A DNA stretch of 64,000 nt, taken from Parasphingopyxis sp. (GTDB taxonomy: Bacteria; Pseudomonadota; Alphaproteobacteria; Sphingomonadales; Sphingomonadaceae). Made by a program: the position numbers and the translations under genes. Below, in pieces: positions 26,778-35,760 of the stretch (its first letter is position 1; each line of letters begins with the position of its first letter). Below the pieces are notes generated by a model. It made no database searches. It worked only from the letters and a program-made list of their open reading frames with translations, and was not told the origin of the DNA. The stretch is taken from positions 37,386 to 101,385 of the forward strand of contig NZ_JANQNS010000003.1 of the NCBI RefSeq assembly GCF_028279465.1, in the 5' to 3' direction.

Positions 26778-27173
26778 TTAGCGCGGCCGATGTTCGGTGC
26801 CCATGCCTGCAGTGATAAAAAGTGCGGATGCCTCGCTATCGATATCGGCCGTGTGCCAGCAGCCGGGTGGATTTACCGCATATTCGCCGGGGGTGAGGGT
26901 GACACTTTTCTTCGTTCCATCCGCCATTTCCTGATGCAGTGTCATCTCGCCCGACAGGCAGATAACGGCCTCATCGCCCTTGGGATGCATTTCCCACATA
27001 TCCCAGTCTTCCGTGAACCGGTGCGCGCTGACGAGGCGGCCTTCGGCGCCATCGGCAGCCGTGCGCTCACCATAGTCTTCATACCAGGGCAGACCGGTAA
27101 ATTCGGGTTGGGGGATCGCCGTCGCGCCAAGTCCGAGATGCATCGGATGGGTGAAGATATCGGCTTTGGCCAT
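26778..27173 (-). CDS. Cupin domain protein
   Basis: A 131-residue single-cupin protein. The core EDWDMWEMHPKGDEAVICLSG and GEYAVNPPGCWHTADI match the two cupin motifs, with metal-ligand candidates HPKGDE and H in CWHTAD. The ATG at 27171-27173 gives MAKADIFTHPMH. Function unknown; many such proteins bind small molecules. It precedes the phosphatase by 12 bp and may be co-transcribed with it. Confidence 0.8.
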   Translation of the reverse strand: MAKADIFTHPMHLGLGATAIPQPEFTGLPWYEDYGERTAADGAEGRLVSAHRFTEDWDMWEMHPKGDEAVICLSGEMTLHQEMADGTKKSVTLTPGEYAVNPPGCWHTADIDSEASALFITAGMGTEHRPR

Positions 27174-27225
27174 GCGTGGACAAATACCGGACGCGCGAAA
27201 CCCGGTCAAACGCGCGCTGGTCGGA

Positions 27226-28164
27226 TCAGCTCAGGAAATCCCACTCGAAATCGACCAGTTTTTCGCTCTCCTCCCACAACCATTGCGCGCGCTCGGCATT
27301 GCGGCCGCGCATGGCAACGAAGGAATCGCCGACCGGGCCGCGTGCATCGCCCCAGCCTGTCGGCCCATAATAGGCGCCCGATTGCGCCTCCTCACCGGCC
27401 GCCGCGAGCACGGTTGGAATGGCGCCGAGCGCCGAGGGTTGGGCCAAGAGCGGATTGAGAAACTTGTAAGCGAAGTTGAGCAGACCCGACGGCCCCGTGT
27501 CCTGCAGCGCGGTATTGGAATAGCCGGGATGGCAGACGATCGATTGGACGGTGCTGCCCTTGGCAGCGAGCCGGCGATGCAGCTCTAGCCCGAACAGCAT
27601 ATTGGCGAGTTTGGACTGGCCATAGGCCTGGGTCGGCGAATAGCTCTTCTCCAACATCAGATCGTCGGTGAAGATCGTGCCGAACTTATGGGCGATGCTC
27701 GATACCGTCACGATGCGGCCGTCCGCGTGTTCGACGAGATCGAAGAGCAGTCCGGCCCAGAGGAAATGGCCGAGATGATTGGTCGCCAGTTGCAGCTCAT
27801 AGCCATCGACCGTGCGGGTTTCCGGGGTCTGCATGATCCCGGCATTGTTGATCAGCCCGTCGATCTTGTCGTAGCGCGCGCGCACGGTTTCGGCGGCCTT
27901 GCGGACGTTGGATAGATTGGACAGGTCGAGCTGAACCGTATCGATCTCGCCAGTCGCGCTGCTCTGTAGGGATGCTGCGGCGGCATTGATCTTCTGCTCG
28001 CTGCGCCCGGCAATCACGACATCGCCGCCCTTGTCCGCCAGCATCTTCGCGGCGTCGAAGCCGATCCCGCTATTGCCGCCGGTGATGATGTAGCGCTTGC
28101 CGGTCAGATCGGGCAGCGCATCGGGTTTCCAGTTGCGAATGCCGGTTTTGGTCACGTCGAGCAT
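27226..28164 (-). CDS. Short-chain dehydrogenase/reductase (retinol dehydrogenase-like)
   Basis: A 312-residue NAD(P)-dependent oxidoreductase. The cofactor motif is TGGNSGIGFDAAKML, with NNAGIM, catalytic Ser in VTVSSIAHKFG and the Tyr-Lys pair in AYGQSKLAN. Length and the C-terminal GYSNTALQDTG fit the extended RDH/oxidoreductase SDR group. It is divergent from a TetR-type regulator with 97 bp between starts, which suggests it is that regulator's target. The substrate is unknown. Confidence 0.87.
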   Translation of the reverse strand: MLDVTKTGIRNWKPDALPDLTGKRYIITGGNSGIGFDAAKMLADKGGDVVIAGRSEQKINAAAASLQSSATGEIDTVQLDLSNLSNVRKAAETVRARYDKIDGLINNAGIMQTPETRTVDGYELQLATNHLGHFLWAGLLFDLVEHADGRIVTVSSIAHKFGTIFTDDLMLEKSYSPTQAYGQSKLANMLFGLELHRRLAAKGSTVQSIVCHPGYSNTALQDTGPSGLLNFAYKFLNPLLAQPSALGAIPTVLAAAGEEAQSGAYYGPTGWGDARGPVGDSFVAMRGRNAERAQWLWEESEKLVDFEWDFLS

Positions 28165-28225
28165 GGGTTTCTCCCTTGCCGCTTAGCGCGGCGTATCAAT
28201 GTAGCGAATCGGTGTCTTGACATAG

Positions 28226-28251
28226 TTGACAAAAAAGAACAAAAATGTCAA
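28226..28251. promoter_or_regulatory. Candidate TetR operator between divergent SDR and regulator genes
   Basis: TTGACA (28226-28231) and TGTCAA (28246-28251) form an inverted repeat separated by 14 A-rich bases. They lie between the SDR start (28164) and the regulator start (28262). A second TTGACA box at 28217-28222 could be part of a promoter. Binding by the adjacent TetR protein is inferred from position. Confidence 0.45.
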
Positions 28252-28261
28252 TTTCGTAATC

Positions 28262-28804
28262 ATGAGCCAGAACGATACGCTCCATGCCGTACTGCGCGTT
28301 TTCGCGCTCTATGGCTTTCGGAAGACATCCATGGGGGACCTTGCCCATGCGATGGGGATTTCGCGCCAGGCGCTCTACAACCGCTTTTCATCCAAGGAAG
28401 GCGTGTTCGGCTGGGCGACGAAGACGCTGATCGAGCAATCGGCCGCCGAAACGCTGGCCATGCTGGAAGATGATGGGCTGGATATTCCGGACCGGCTGAT
28501 GGCGGCCTATGACATCTGGGCCGGGCAACATGTTGAGACGCTTCGCGCATCGCCGCATGCCGCCGAGATTCTCACGATGGTGCACGGCGAGGCGGCTGAA
28601 CTGTCGGAACAGGCCGAACGCTATATCAACGCAAAAGTGGCCAAGCTGTTCGCCGGGCAATCGGCCGGGATTTCGGACGCCCGCGCCGTCGATATGGCGC
28701 ATACGCTCTATTGGGCCTCGAAAGGCCTGCTTCACACGGCCAAGGATCATGCCGCCTATCGCGACGGGCTTGCCCGGGTGATTTCCGCGCTGGTGCCGGC
28801 TTAG
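28262..28804 (+). CDS. TetR/AcrR family transcriptional regulator
   Basis: A 180-residue regulator. The N-terminal HTH is in [35 protein letters not shown]; the remainder is a helical ligand-binding domain. The ATG at 28262 is used; a TTG at 28226 would start inside the inverted repeat. It is divergent from an SDR gene that it probably represses. The stop overlaps the convergent prs stop by 4 bp. Confidence 0.88.
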   Translation: MSQNDTLHAVLRVFALYGFRKTSMGDLAHAMGISRQALYNRFSSKEGVFGWATKTLIEQSAAETLAMLEDDGLDIPDRLMAAYDIWAGQHVETLRASPHAAEILTMVHGEAAELSEQAERYINAKVAKLFAGQSAGISDARAVDMAHTLYWASKGLLHTAKDHAAYRDGLARVISALVPA

Positions 28805-29736
28805 TCGAACAGGCTGGAGACCGAGCTCTCGTCGGCGATGCGCCGGATCGCTTCTGCGAAAAGCGGCGCGATAGGCAGGTGCCGGATTTTCTCGGCCTCG
28901 GCGATAGCATCGTGATTGCCGATCGAATCGGTGATCACCAGCTCCTTCATCACCGAACCGTCGACCCGCGCGACTGCGCCGCCCGAGAGCACGCCATGCG
29001 TGCAATAGGCCATCACCTCTTCCGCGCCCGATTCCTTCATCGCCGCAGCGGCGTTGCACAGCGTGCCGGCGGAATCGACGATATCGTCGACGATAATGCA
29101 GAAACGGCCTTCGACCGTGCCGATGATGTTCATCACTTCGGATTCGCCCGGCTTCTCCCGCCGTTTGTCGATGATCGCGAGCGGCGCATTGTCGAGCCGC
29201 TTGGCGAGCGCGCGGGCGCGCACCACGCCGCCCACGTCCGGCGAAACCACGGTGATGTCTTTCTTCGAGAAACGCGCGGAAATATCCGCCGCCATCACCG
29301 GCGCGCCATAGAGATTGTCGGTCGGGATATCGAAAAAGCCCTGAATCTGGCCGGCGTGCAGGTCCATGGTCAGCACGCGATTGGCGCCGGCGGTGGTAAT
29401 GAGATTGGCAACGAGCTTGGCCGAGATCGGCGTGCGCGGGCCAGGCTTCCGGTCCTGCCGGGCATAGCCGAAATAGGGGAGGACCGCCGTGATCCGCTTC
29501 GCCGAGGCGCGTTTCAGCGCATCGATGATGATCAGAAGCTCCATCAGATTGTCGTTCGCCGGATAGCTGGTCGACTGGACGACGAACACATCTTCGCCGC
29601 GGACATTTTCGAGGATTTCGACGAAAATCTCTTCGTCCGCAAAGCGCCGGACATTGGCTTCGGTGAGCGGGATTTCGAGATATTGGGAGATCGCGCTCGC
29701 CAGCGGCAGATTGGAATTACCCGACAGCAATTTCAT
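28801..29736 (-). CDS. prs: Ribose-phosphate pyrophosphokinase (PRPP synthase)
   Basis: A 311-residue enzyme that makes PRPP from ribose 5-phosphate and ATP, feeding purine, pyrimidine, histidine and NAD synthesis. It begins [20 protein letters not shown]; motifs are [39 protein letters not shown]-type [14 protein letters not shown] and the PRPP loop [17 protein letters not shown] 29736 is preferred over GTG 29742 because GGGGAG lies seven bases upstream of the ATG. The 105-bp leader can pair with this ribosome binding site (see separate entry). Confidence 0.97.
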   Translation of the reverse strand: MKLLSGNSNLPLASAISQYLEIPLTEANVRRFADEEIFVEILENVRGEDVFVVQSTSYPANDNLMELLIIIDALKRASAKRITAVLPYFGYARQDRKPGPRTPISAKLVANLITTAGANRVLTMDLHAGQIQGFFDIPTDNLYGAPVMAADISARFSKKDITVVSPDVGGVVRARALAKRLDNAPLAIIDKRREKPGESEVMNIIGTVEGRFCIIVDDIVDSAGTLCNAAAAMKESGAEEVMAYCTHGVLSGGAVARVDGSVMKELVITDSIGNHDAIAEAEKIRHLPIAPLFAEAIRRIADESSVSSLFD

Positions 29737-29820
29737 GAGCACACTCCCCTTTGCGGTAGCGTTTTACGCCGTGGCCGGAAAAAATAAACCGGTCGCCCGC
29801 GCTTTTCTGGGGAGTGTGGC
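29737..29820 (-). promoter_or_regulatory. Structured prs 5' leader that can sequester the ribosome binding site
   Basis: On the minus strand CACACTCCCC (29809-29818) is perfectly complementary to GGGGAGTGTG (29740-29749), which contains the prs Shine-Dalgarno. The 59 bases between them can form further small stems, CCGG/CCGG around a T-rich loop and GCG/CGC around TAAAA. The fold would block initiation unless opened. No known riboswitch class was recognised. Pairing is read directly; a regulatory role is inferred. Confidence 0.5.
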
Positions 29821-29841
29821 GTACGCCGCGATATCGGACCG

Positions 29842-30627
29842 TCAGAGCCAGCCCTCGGCGCGCAATTTTTCCTGCCGGCTCCGCGCGACCGGGGCGAGCA
29901 GGCCGTTAGCGAGCTCGAGCTTGATCGCGCGCCCCTCGCGCCGGATCGCGCGCACCTGATCGCGCGCCACCCACCAGCTGCGATGCACCTGCATCCCTTC
30001 GACCCCGTCCAGCTCGGCCATCGCATCGCGCAGCCGCATCAGCAGCATTTCGCTGCCCGCCAGCGTATGCGCCTTCACATAATGGTCCTGCATTTCGAGG
30101 CAGACGAGATGATCGCCGAGCTCGGGCGGGAGGCGCTTGAAAAAAGGCGCGTCGGGCCGCTCGGGCATGGCGATATCCCGCACGTCGAGCGGTTTCGGCG
30201 CGGCCACGGCTTCCGGCGCGGCATCGCTTTCGTCACGACCCGCGAACAACGTCCCCATGATGATCTGGACGCCAAGCCCGATGCCGAAGACCTGCAGATA
30301 GAGCAGCGGAAAACCGGGGCCGTAATAATGATCGTCGATCGCGAAGCCAGCGATGGCATAGGCGATCAGCAGGGTCAGCGGCAGCGCCGCCAGCGCGGCG
30401 GCAATCAGCAGCGCGGCCCATAGCGGCACCGGCGTTTCTTCGGACAGCCACAAGGCGACGACATAGACAGGCCGGTACAGCGCATAGCCGATCAGGATGA
30501 AGCCGACCCAATAGGCGAGCCGCAAAGCCGGCGGCATTTCATAGGTACCGAATGGCCCGAGCAGCCCGAGCACAAGCCCGATCGCGGCAATGATGAAAAT
30601 CTCGATGGCCAATTGGCGCATTTGCAT
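29842..30627 (-). CDS. Membrane-anchored LytTR-domain DNA-binding regulator
   Basis: 261 residues. The first about 140 contain four hydrophobic helices (IEIFIIAAIGLVLGLLG, LAYWVGFILIGYALY, LWAALLIAAALAALPLTLLIAY, LLYLQVFGIGLGVQIIMG). The C-terminal LytTR domain runs from DHLVCLEMQDHYVKAHTLAG through LDGVEGMQVHRSWWVAR to the end. There is no receiver domain, so it is not a classical response regulator. The start at ATG 30627 gives MQMRQLA; the longer upstream frame is antisense to the next gene. It is divergent from a DUF2306 membrane protein that may act with it. Confidence 0.85.
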   Translation of the reverse strand: MQMRQLAIEIFIIAAIGLVLGLLGPFGTYEMPPALRLAYWVGFILIGYALYRPVYVVALWLSEETPVPLWAALLIAAALAALPLTLLIAYAIAGFAIDDHYYGPGFPLLYLQVFGIGLGVQIIMGTLFAGRDESDAAPEAVAAPKPLDVRDIAMPERPDAPFFKRLPPELGDHLVCLEMQDHYVKAHTLAGSEMLLMRLRDAMAELDGVEGMQVHRSWWVARDQVRAIRREGRAIKLELANGLLAPVARSRQEKLRAEGWL

Positions 30628-30775
30628 GATTTCGGACTGTCCCGTTCGCGCTTCGTGAATGGGCGAATAGCCTACTTCCGCGGGGTTGGCGAAATATTTG
30701 CGCGCCTCACGCAGCTTTGCTTGCCGGCGAACGGGCCTCTGCCAGTCTTGCCGCACAGCCATGAGGAACACGACC

Positions 30776-31279
30776 ATGACCACCGCCAACCGGCCCCTGC
30801 CAAAGCGATCGAGCCTGGGCACGATCCTCCTTATCGCGCTCGGCACGATCATACTCACCCTCACTCTGACCGCATTGAGCTTCGGCGGCGCGGCGGAACC
30901 TGAATCGGTGAGGTCCATGGAGAATTTGCCGTTGCCGCTGATCCTCCATATCGCCACCGTCGTGCCGGCCTTGCCGCTTGGCGCCTGGGTCCTGTTCCGC
31001 CGCAAGGGCGATGCGCTCCACAGGCTGCTCGGGCGAATCTGGGCGGCATTGATGCTGACGACGGCGGTGGTGAGCCTGTGGGTCGGCGAGAGCTTCTCCT
31101 TCATCCACATTTTCTCCGCGATCGTTATCGTCTCGATCCCCTATGCCGTCTGGCAGGCGCGGCGCGGCAATATCGAGGCGCATTACAAGGCGATGGAAGG
31201 CGTCTATATCGGCATCATCATCGCCGGCGCCTTCACCTTCATTCCGGGCCGGCTGTTCGGGACGATGCTGTTCGGCTGA
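30776..31279 (+). CDS. DUF2306 family membrane protein
   Basis: A 167-residue protein with four predicted helices (LGTILLIALGTIILTLTLTAL, LILHIATVVPALPLGAWVLF, ALMLTTAVVSLWVG, IFSAIVIVSIPYAVW) and a C-terminal IIIAGAFTFIPGRL. The His-rich family pattern (HIATVVPALPLGA, HRLLGRIWA, HIFS, HYKAMEG) fits DUF2306. The ATG at 30776 is preceded by GAGGA. It is divergent from the LytTR regulator. The function of the family is not established. Confidence 0.78.
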   Translation: MTTANRPLPKRSSLGTILLIALGTIILTLTLTALSFGGAAEPESVRSMENLPLPLILHIATVVPALPLGAWVLFRRKGDALHRLLGRIWAALMLTTAVVSLWVGESFSFIHIFSAIVIVSIPYAVWQARRGNIEAHYKAMEGVYIGIIIAGAFTFIPGRLFGTMLFG

Positions 31280-31332
31280 ACGGCACGCAGTTTCGATTTG
31301 CGGCGCGCGCGGCCCGCGCCTAAGAGCGGCGC

Positions 31333-32985
31333 ATGACGGATCGGCTGGCCATAGCATTCGCGCAGCTCAATCAGGTGATGGGCGATCTCGCCGGCAATGC
31401 CGATGCGATGCTCGGCGCGCGGGCCGACTGCCCCGAGGCCGATCTGATCGTCTTTCCGGAATTGCAGCTGATCGGCTATCCGCCGGAAGATCTGGTCCTT
31501 AAACCCGCGCTGATCGAACGGGCGAGGGCCGAACTGGAGCGGATGGCCGCGGCCACGGCTTCCGGCGGCCCGGCGATGCTTGTCGGCACGGCGATGGTCG
31601 AGGAGGGCAGGCTCCATAACGTTATGGCGCTGCTCGATGGCGGCGAGATCGCGGCGGTCGTCCGCAAGCATCGCCTCCCCAACTACGGCACGTTTGACGA
31701 ACTGCGCCTCTTCAAGCCCGGGCCTTTGCCCGATCCGATCGATTTTCGCGGTGTAAAGATCGGCGTGCCGATCTGCGAGGATATCTGGGTCGATGGTGTC
31801 TGTGCGCATCTCGCGTCGCGCGGCGCGGAGCTGTTCATCGTGCCCAATGGCAGCCCCTATGAGGTGGAGAAAGACGATATCCGGCTGGCGCTGGCGCGCG
31901 GTCGCGCCGCCGATACGGGCCTGCCGCTCGCCTATCTCAACCGGGTCGGCGGGCAGGACGAGATTGTGTTCGACGGCTCCTCCTTCATCCTCAACAAGGA
32001 TGGCGAGATCGCGTGGCAGTATGCCGATTGGGAAGAGGAAGTCGCGACGACGGTGTGGGAGAAGCAGGCAGATGGCTGGGCCTGCACCGACGGACCGCAG
32101 CATCAGCTCGACGATCATCCGGCGGACATTTACCATGCGATGCTGATCGGCCTGCGCGACTATGTGAACCGCAACCGCTTCCCGGGCGTCGTGCTCGGCC
32201 TGTCCGGCGGGATCGACAGCGCGCTCTCCGCGGCCGTCGCCGTCGATGCGCTGGGCGCGGACCGGGTCTGGTGCGTGATGATGCCGTCGCGCTTCACGTC
32301 GCAAGAGAGCCTCGATGATGCGGCGGGCTGCGCGGAAATGCTCAGCTGCAAGCTCGATACGATCCCGATTCACCCAGCGGTAGAGGGTTTCGACGCGATG
32401 CTCGAAGACAGTTTCGCGGACGCTGAAGTCGATATCACCGAGGAGAACATCCAGTCGCGCATCCGCGGCGTGACGCTGATGGCGCTCTCCAACAAGTTCG
32501 GCCATATGCTGCTGACGACCGGCAACAAGTCCGAAATGGCGGTCGGCTATGCGACCATCTATGGGGATATGGCCGGCGGTTATTCGGTGCTGAAGGACGC
32601 CTACAAGACGACCGTCTTCGCGCTGTCGCGCTTCCGCAACGATACCCGGCCGAGCCTTGCCATGGGCCCGGATGGGCCGGTCATGCCCGAAAGCGTCATC
32701 ACCAAACCGCCGACGGCAGAATTGCGCCCCGATCAGAAGGACAGCGATTCGCTGCCGCCTTATGACGTACTCGATCCGATCCTGATGGGGCTGGTAGAAG
32801 AGGAGGTCGGTATCGACGCGCTGGTCGAACGCGGCTTCGAGCGGGAGACCGTCGCGCGGATCGAACGGCTGCTTTACATCGCCGAATATAAACGCCGCCA
32901 GGCCCCGCCGGGCGTGAAGATCGGTGTCCGCAATTTCGGCCGCGACCGCCGCTATCCGATCACCAATGCGTTCCGGACGCACTGA
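31333..32985 (+). CDS. nadE: Glutamine-dependent NAD+ synthetase
   Basis: A 550-residue two-domain enzyme that amidates nicotinic acid adenine dinucleotide using glutamine. The N-terminal nitrilase-type glutaminase has the Glu of FPELQLIGYP, the Lys of KHRLPNYG and the nucleophile Cys in GVPICEDIW. The C-terminal synthetase domain, from about residue 265, has the PP-loop GLSGGIDSALSAAV and TTGNKSEMAVGYATIYGDMAGG. The next gene gltX starts 3 bp after its stop. Confidence 0.96.
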   Translation: MTDRLAIAFAQLNQVMGDLAGNADAMLGARADCPEADLIVFPELQLIGYPPEDLVLKPALIERARAELERMAAATASGGPAMLVGTAMVEEGRLHNVMALLDGGEIAAVVRKHRLPNYGTFDELRLFKPGPLPDPIDFRGVKIGVPICEDIWVDGVCAHLASRGAELFIVPNGSPYEVEKDDIRLALARGRAADTGLPLAYLNRVGGQDEIVFDGSSFILNKDGEIAWQYADWEEEVATTVWEKQADGWACTDGPQHQLDDHPADIYHAMLIGLRDYVNRNRFPGVVLGLSGGIDSALSAAVAVDALGADRVWCVMMPSRFTSQESLDDAAGCAEMLSCKLDTIPIHPAVEGFDAMLEDSFADAEVDITEENIQSRIRGVTLMALSNKFGHMLLTTGNKSEMAVGYATIYGDMAGGYSVLKDAYKTTVFALSRFRNDTRPSLAMGPDGPVMPESVITKPPTAELRPDQKDSDSLPPYDVLDPILMGLVEEEVGIDALVERGFERETVARIERLLYIAEYKRRQAPPGVKIGVRNFGRDRRYPITNAFRTH

Positions 32986-32988
32986 GCC

Positions 32989-34320
32989 ATGACCATCACC
33001 CGTTTCGCCCCCGCGCCGACCGGCCGCCTGCATGTCGGCAATATCCGCACCGCGCTGCACAACTGGCTCTTTACGCGCAAGCTTGGCGGGCGTTTCCTGC
33101 TGCGGCTTGACGATACGGATGCGGAACGCAGCAACGAGGACTATGTCGAAGCGATCCGCGCCGATCTCGCCTGGCTCGGACTCGATATCGATGGCGAGGA
33201 GCGGCAGTCCGAACGCTTCCACCGCTACGAGGCGGCGTTCGCGCGACTGCGCGATGCGGGGCGTATCTATCCGGCCTATGAAACCGCGCAGGAACTCGAG
33301 CTCAAGCGCAAGATTCTGCTTGGGCGGGGCAAGCCGCCAATCTATGATCGCGCGGCGCTTGATCTGACCAAGCAGCATATCGCCGATTTCGAAGCCGAGG
33401 GCCGGACGCCGCATTGGCGCTTCAAGCTCGATCATGATGCGCCGATCGAGTGGGACGATCTCATTCGCGGCCCGCAGCATTTCGATCCGGCGCTGCTCTC
33501 AGACCCGGTCATCCGGCGCGAGGACGGGAGCTGGCTCTATATGCTGCCGAGCGCCGTCGACGATGCCGAGATGGGCGTGACCCATGTCGTACGCGGCGAG
33601 GATCATGTGACGAATACGGGCCTGCAACTGCAGATGTTCGACGCGATGGGTGTGGCGGCCCCTACCTTTGCGCACGAGGCTTTGTTGGTCGGTAGCGAGG
33701 GCAAGCTTTCCAAGCGGCTGGGATCGCTAGGAGTCGAGGTGTTTCGCGAACAGGGGATCGAGCCGATGGCGGTCGTCTCGCTGCTCGCGCGGATCGGCAC
33801 CAGCGACCCGGTCGAGCCCTTCACCGATGTTGCGCCGCTGATTGAGAGTTTCGATTTTGCGCGCTTCGGGCGGGCCCTGGCTCGGTTCGACAGCGAGGAG
33901 CTCGCCGCGCTCAACGCCAAGATCGTGCATCAGCTCGATTTCGCCGTGGTGACGGATCGCCTGCCGGACGGCATGGGCGCCGAGGGCTGGGAAGCGATCC
34001 GGCCCAATCTCGCCACCGTCGCCGAAGCCGCCGACTGGTGGCATGTCGTCGAAGGGCCAGTCGATTCGGTCGATTTCGATAAAGAGACGGCGGCCTTTCT
34101 CGATCAGGCAGCCGGACATGCTGCCGAACTCGATTGGTCGGACGCGGCATGGAAGAATCTCACCGGGCAACTCAAAGAGCAGACCGGCCGCAAGGGCAAG
34201 GCGCTGTTCCTGCCGCTCCGTCAGGCGCTGACCGGCCGCGATCATGGGCCGGAGATGGCCGCCCTGCTGCCGCTGATCGGCAAGGACCGTGCGATCGCGA
34301 GACTCAAGCGCGCACCTTAA
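32989..34320 (+). CDS. gltX: Glutamate-tRNA ligase
   Basis: A class I synthetase of 443 residues. The signature HIGH-type motif is TGRLHVGNIRTAL (HVGN), the second is KLSKRLGS (KMSKS type), and the substrate region is RFLLRLDDTDAERSNEDYVEAI. Length is at the short end for bacterial GluRS; alphaproteobacteria often carry two GluRS genes, and this could be either. It begins 3 bp after nadE, so the two are probably in one operon. Confidence 0.93.
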   Translation: MTITRFAPAPTGRLHVGNIRTALHNWLFTRKLGGRFLLRLDDTDAERSNEDYVEAIRADLAWLGLDIDGEERQSERFHRYEAAFARLRDAGRIYPAYETAQELELKRKILLGRGKPPIYDRAALDLTKQHIADFEAEGRTPHWRFKLDHDAPIEWDDLIRGPQHFDPALLSDPVIRREDGSWLYMLPSAVDDAEMGVTHVVRGEDHVTNTGLQLQMFDAMGVAAPTFAHEALLVGSEGKLSKRLGSLGVEVFREQGIEPMAVVSLLARIGTSDPVEPFTDVAPLIESFDFARFGRALARFDSEELAALNAKIVHQLDFAVVTDRLPDGMGAEGWEAIRPNLATVAEAADWWHVVEGPVDSVDFDKETAAFLDQAAGHAAELDWSDAAWKNLTGQLKEQTGRKGKALFLPLRQALTGRDHGPEMAALLPLIGKDRAIARLKRAP

Positions 34321-34388
34321 CCCGCGCGCTTGCGAAAATCGTGCGGTCTGGCAAAGCTCTTTCCGCAAAAAACTGAGGGGGAATCGGT

Positions 34389-35675
34389 ATGGGCGCGATC
34401 CGGATGGACCGGCGGCAATTGTTGGGGGGTATCGGTGCGGGGCTCGCGCTCACGACATTGCCGGGCCGCGCGCTCGCCGCGTTGGATGGCGGCCCCAGCT
34501 GGCCAACGGTAGCCTCTTTCATACCGCGCTTCGTGTCCGAGCATTTCATCCCCGGCGCGCTGATCGCCTTGGGCAGGGGAGAGGAGGCCCCAGCCTATTT
34601 CGCCGACGGCACGGTGGCGCTGGATAGCGAAACGGCGGTGGATGCGGACACGCTGTGGCGCATCTATTCGATGACCAAGCCGATCACGGGCATCGCGACG
34701 ATGATGCTGATCGAGGATGGCGTAATTGGCCTCGATCAGAATATCGCCGACTTCATTCCGGGCTTTGCCGAGCCGCGCGTGCTGACCGATCCCGACAACA
34801 GCCTCGACACGCGCGCCGCAAGCGGGCCGATCACGATCCGGCACCTGCTCACCCACACGGCCGGGCTCGGCTATACGATCGTCACCACCGGCCCGCTGCT
34901 CGCCGAATATCAGAGACTCGGGCTGGAGCCGGGCGTGATCATGCATGAAGCGCCCGAGGCCGTGGCGCATCGTCCGGATAGCCTCGAGGAGTTTGCGAAC
35001 CGCCTCGCCACCCTGCCGATCATCGCTGATCCGGGCACCAAATGGAGCTATTCGGTATCCATCGACCTATTGGGGCGGATCATCGAGATCGCCTCTGGCG
35101 TGCCGTTCGAAGATTTTCTCACCCAGCGCCTGTTCGTGCCGCTCGGCATGACCGATACATTCTTTCAGGTGCCGGCGGAGAAAGAGAACCGGATGACGGC
35201 CAGCTACACGCTGCGAGAGGGTGATCTGGTGCAGGTCGATCCGGCTGAGAGCTCGGTCTATGCACTGCCGCCCCGCTATCCCTATGGCGGCGCCGGCCTC
35301 GTATCGAGCGCGCACGATTATGACCGCTTCCTCGCCATGCTGCTCGGCGAAGGCGCGCTCGGCGATGTGCGCGTGATGGAGACCGAAACCGCGCGGCTCG
35401 CCATGTCGGACCTGCTGCCGCCCGATATCGACAAGACGGCCATGTATTATGAATCGGGCTTCGGCGCGGGCGGGCGCGTGACGATCGAACCCGGTGCCGC
35501 CGGCGAGGGCGTCGGTACCTTTGGCTGGGGCGGCGCTGCCGGCACGGTCGCCTGGGTCGACCGCGCGAACAATCTGCGCGCATCGGGTTATGTCCAGAAC
35601 CTGCCGAGCGAGATCACGCCGTTCCGCGCCGGGGTGCTCGGTTCGGTCTATGCGGATCTGCACGGCGCGCCGTAG
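34389..35675 (+). CDS. Class C beta-lactamase-like serine hydrolase, Tat-type signal
   Basis: 428 residues. The N-terminus has a twin-arginine-like signal (MDRRQLLGGIGAGLALTTLPG) ending in ALAA. The catalytic SxxK is in IYSMTKPITG, the tyrosine motif is WSYSVSIDLLG (YSxS), and a third block lies in FGWGGAAGTVAWVD. Such proteins can be esterases, peptidases or lactamases; sequence does not decide. The ATG at 34389 follows GAGGGGGA. No operon partner is obvious. Confidence 0.86.
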   Translation: MGAIRMDRRQLLGGIGAGLALTTLPGRALAALDGGPSWPTVASFIPRFVSEHFIPGALIALGRGEEAPAYFADGTVALDSETAVDADTLWRIYSMTKPITGIATMMLIEDGVIGLDQNIADFIPGFAEPRVLTDPDNSLDTRAASGPITIRHLLTHTAGLGYTIVTTGPLLAEYQRLGLEPGVIMHEAPEAVAHRPDSLEEFANRLATLPIIADPGTKWSYSVSIDLLGRIIEIASGVPFEDFLTQRLFVPLGMTDTFFQVPAEKENRMTASYTLREGDLVQVDPAESSVYALPPRYPYGGAGLVSSAHDYDRFLAMLLGEGALGDVRVMETETARLAMSDLLPPDIDKTAMYYESGFGAGGRVTIEPGAAGEGVGTFGWGGAAGTVAWVDRANNLRASGYVQNLPSEITPFRAGVLGSVYADLHGAP

Positions 35676-35760
35676 CACGCGACCGCCGGGGTTGATCTGG
35701 CCGCCGCACTGAAGGATGAGGGCAGCGGATACCGCATCGCACAACGCAAAAGGACAGAGC

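Noticed and set aside
31204..33480. A 758-codon open frame on the minus strand
   Set aside because: It lies antisense to nadE and gltX, whose motifs are unambiguous. Its composition is the usual Arg/Asp/Ile-rich shadow of high-GC coding DNA.
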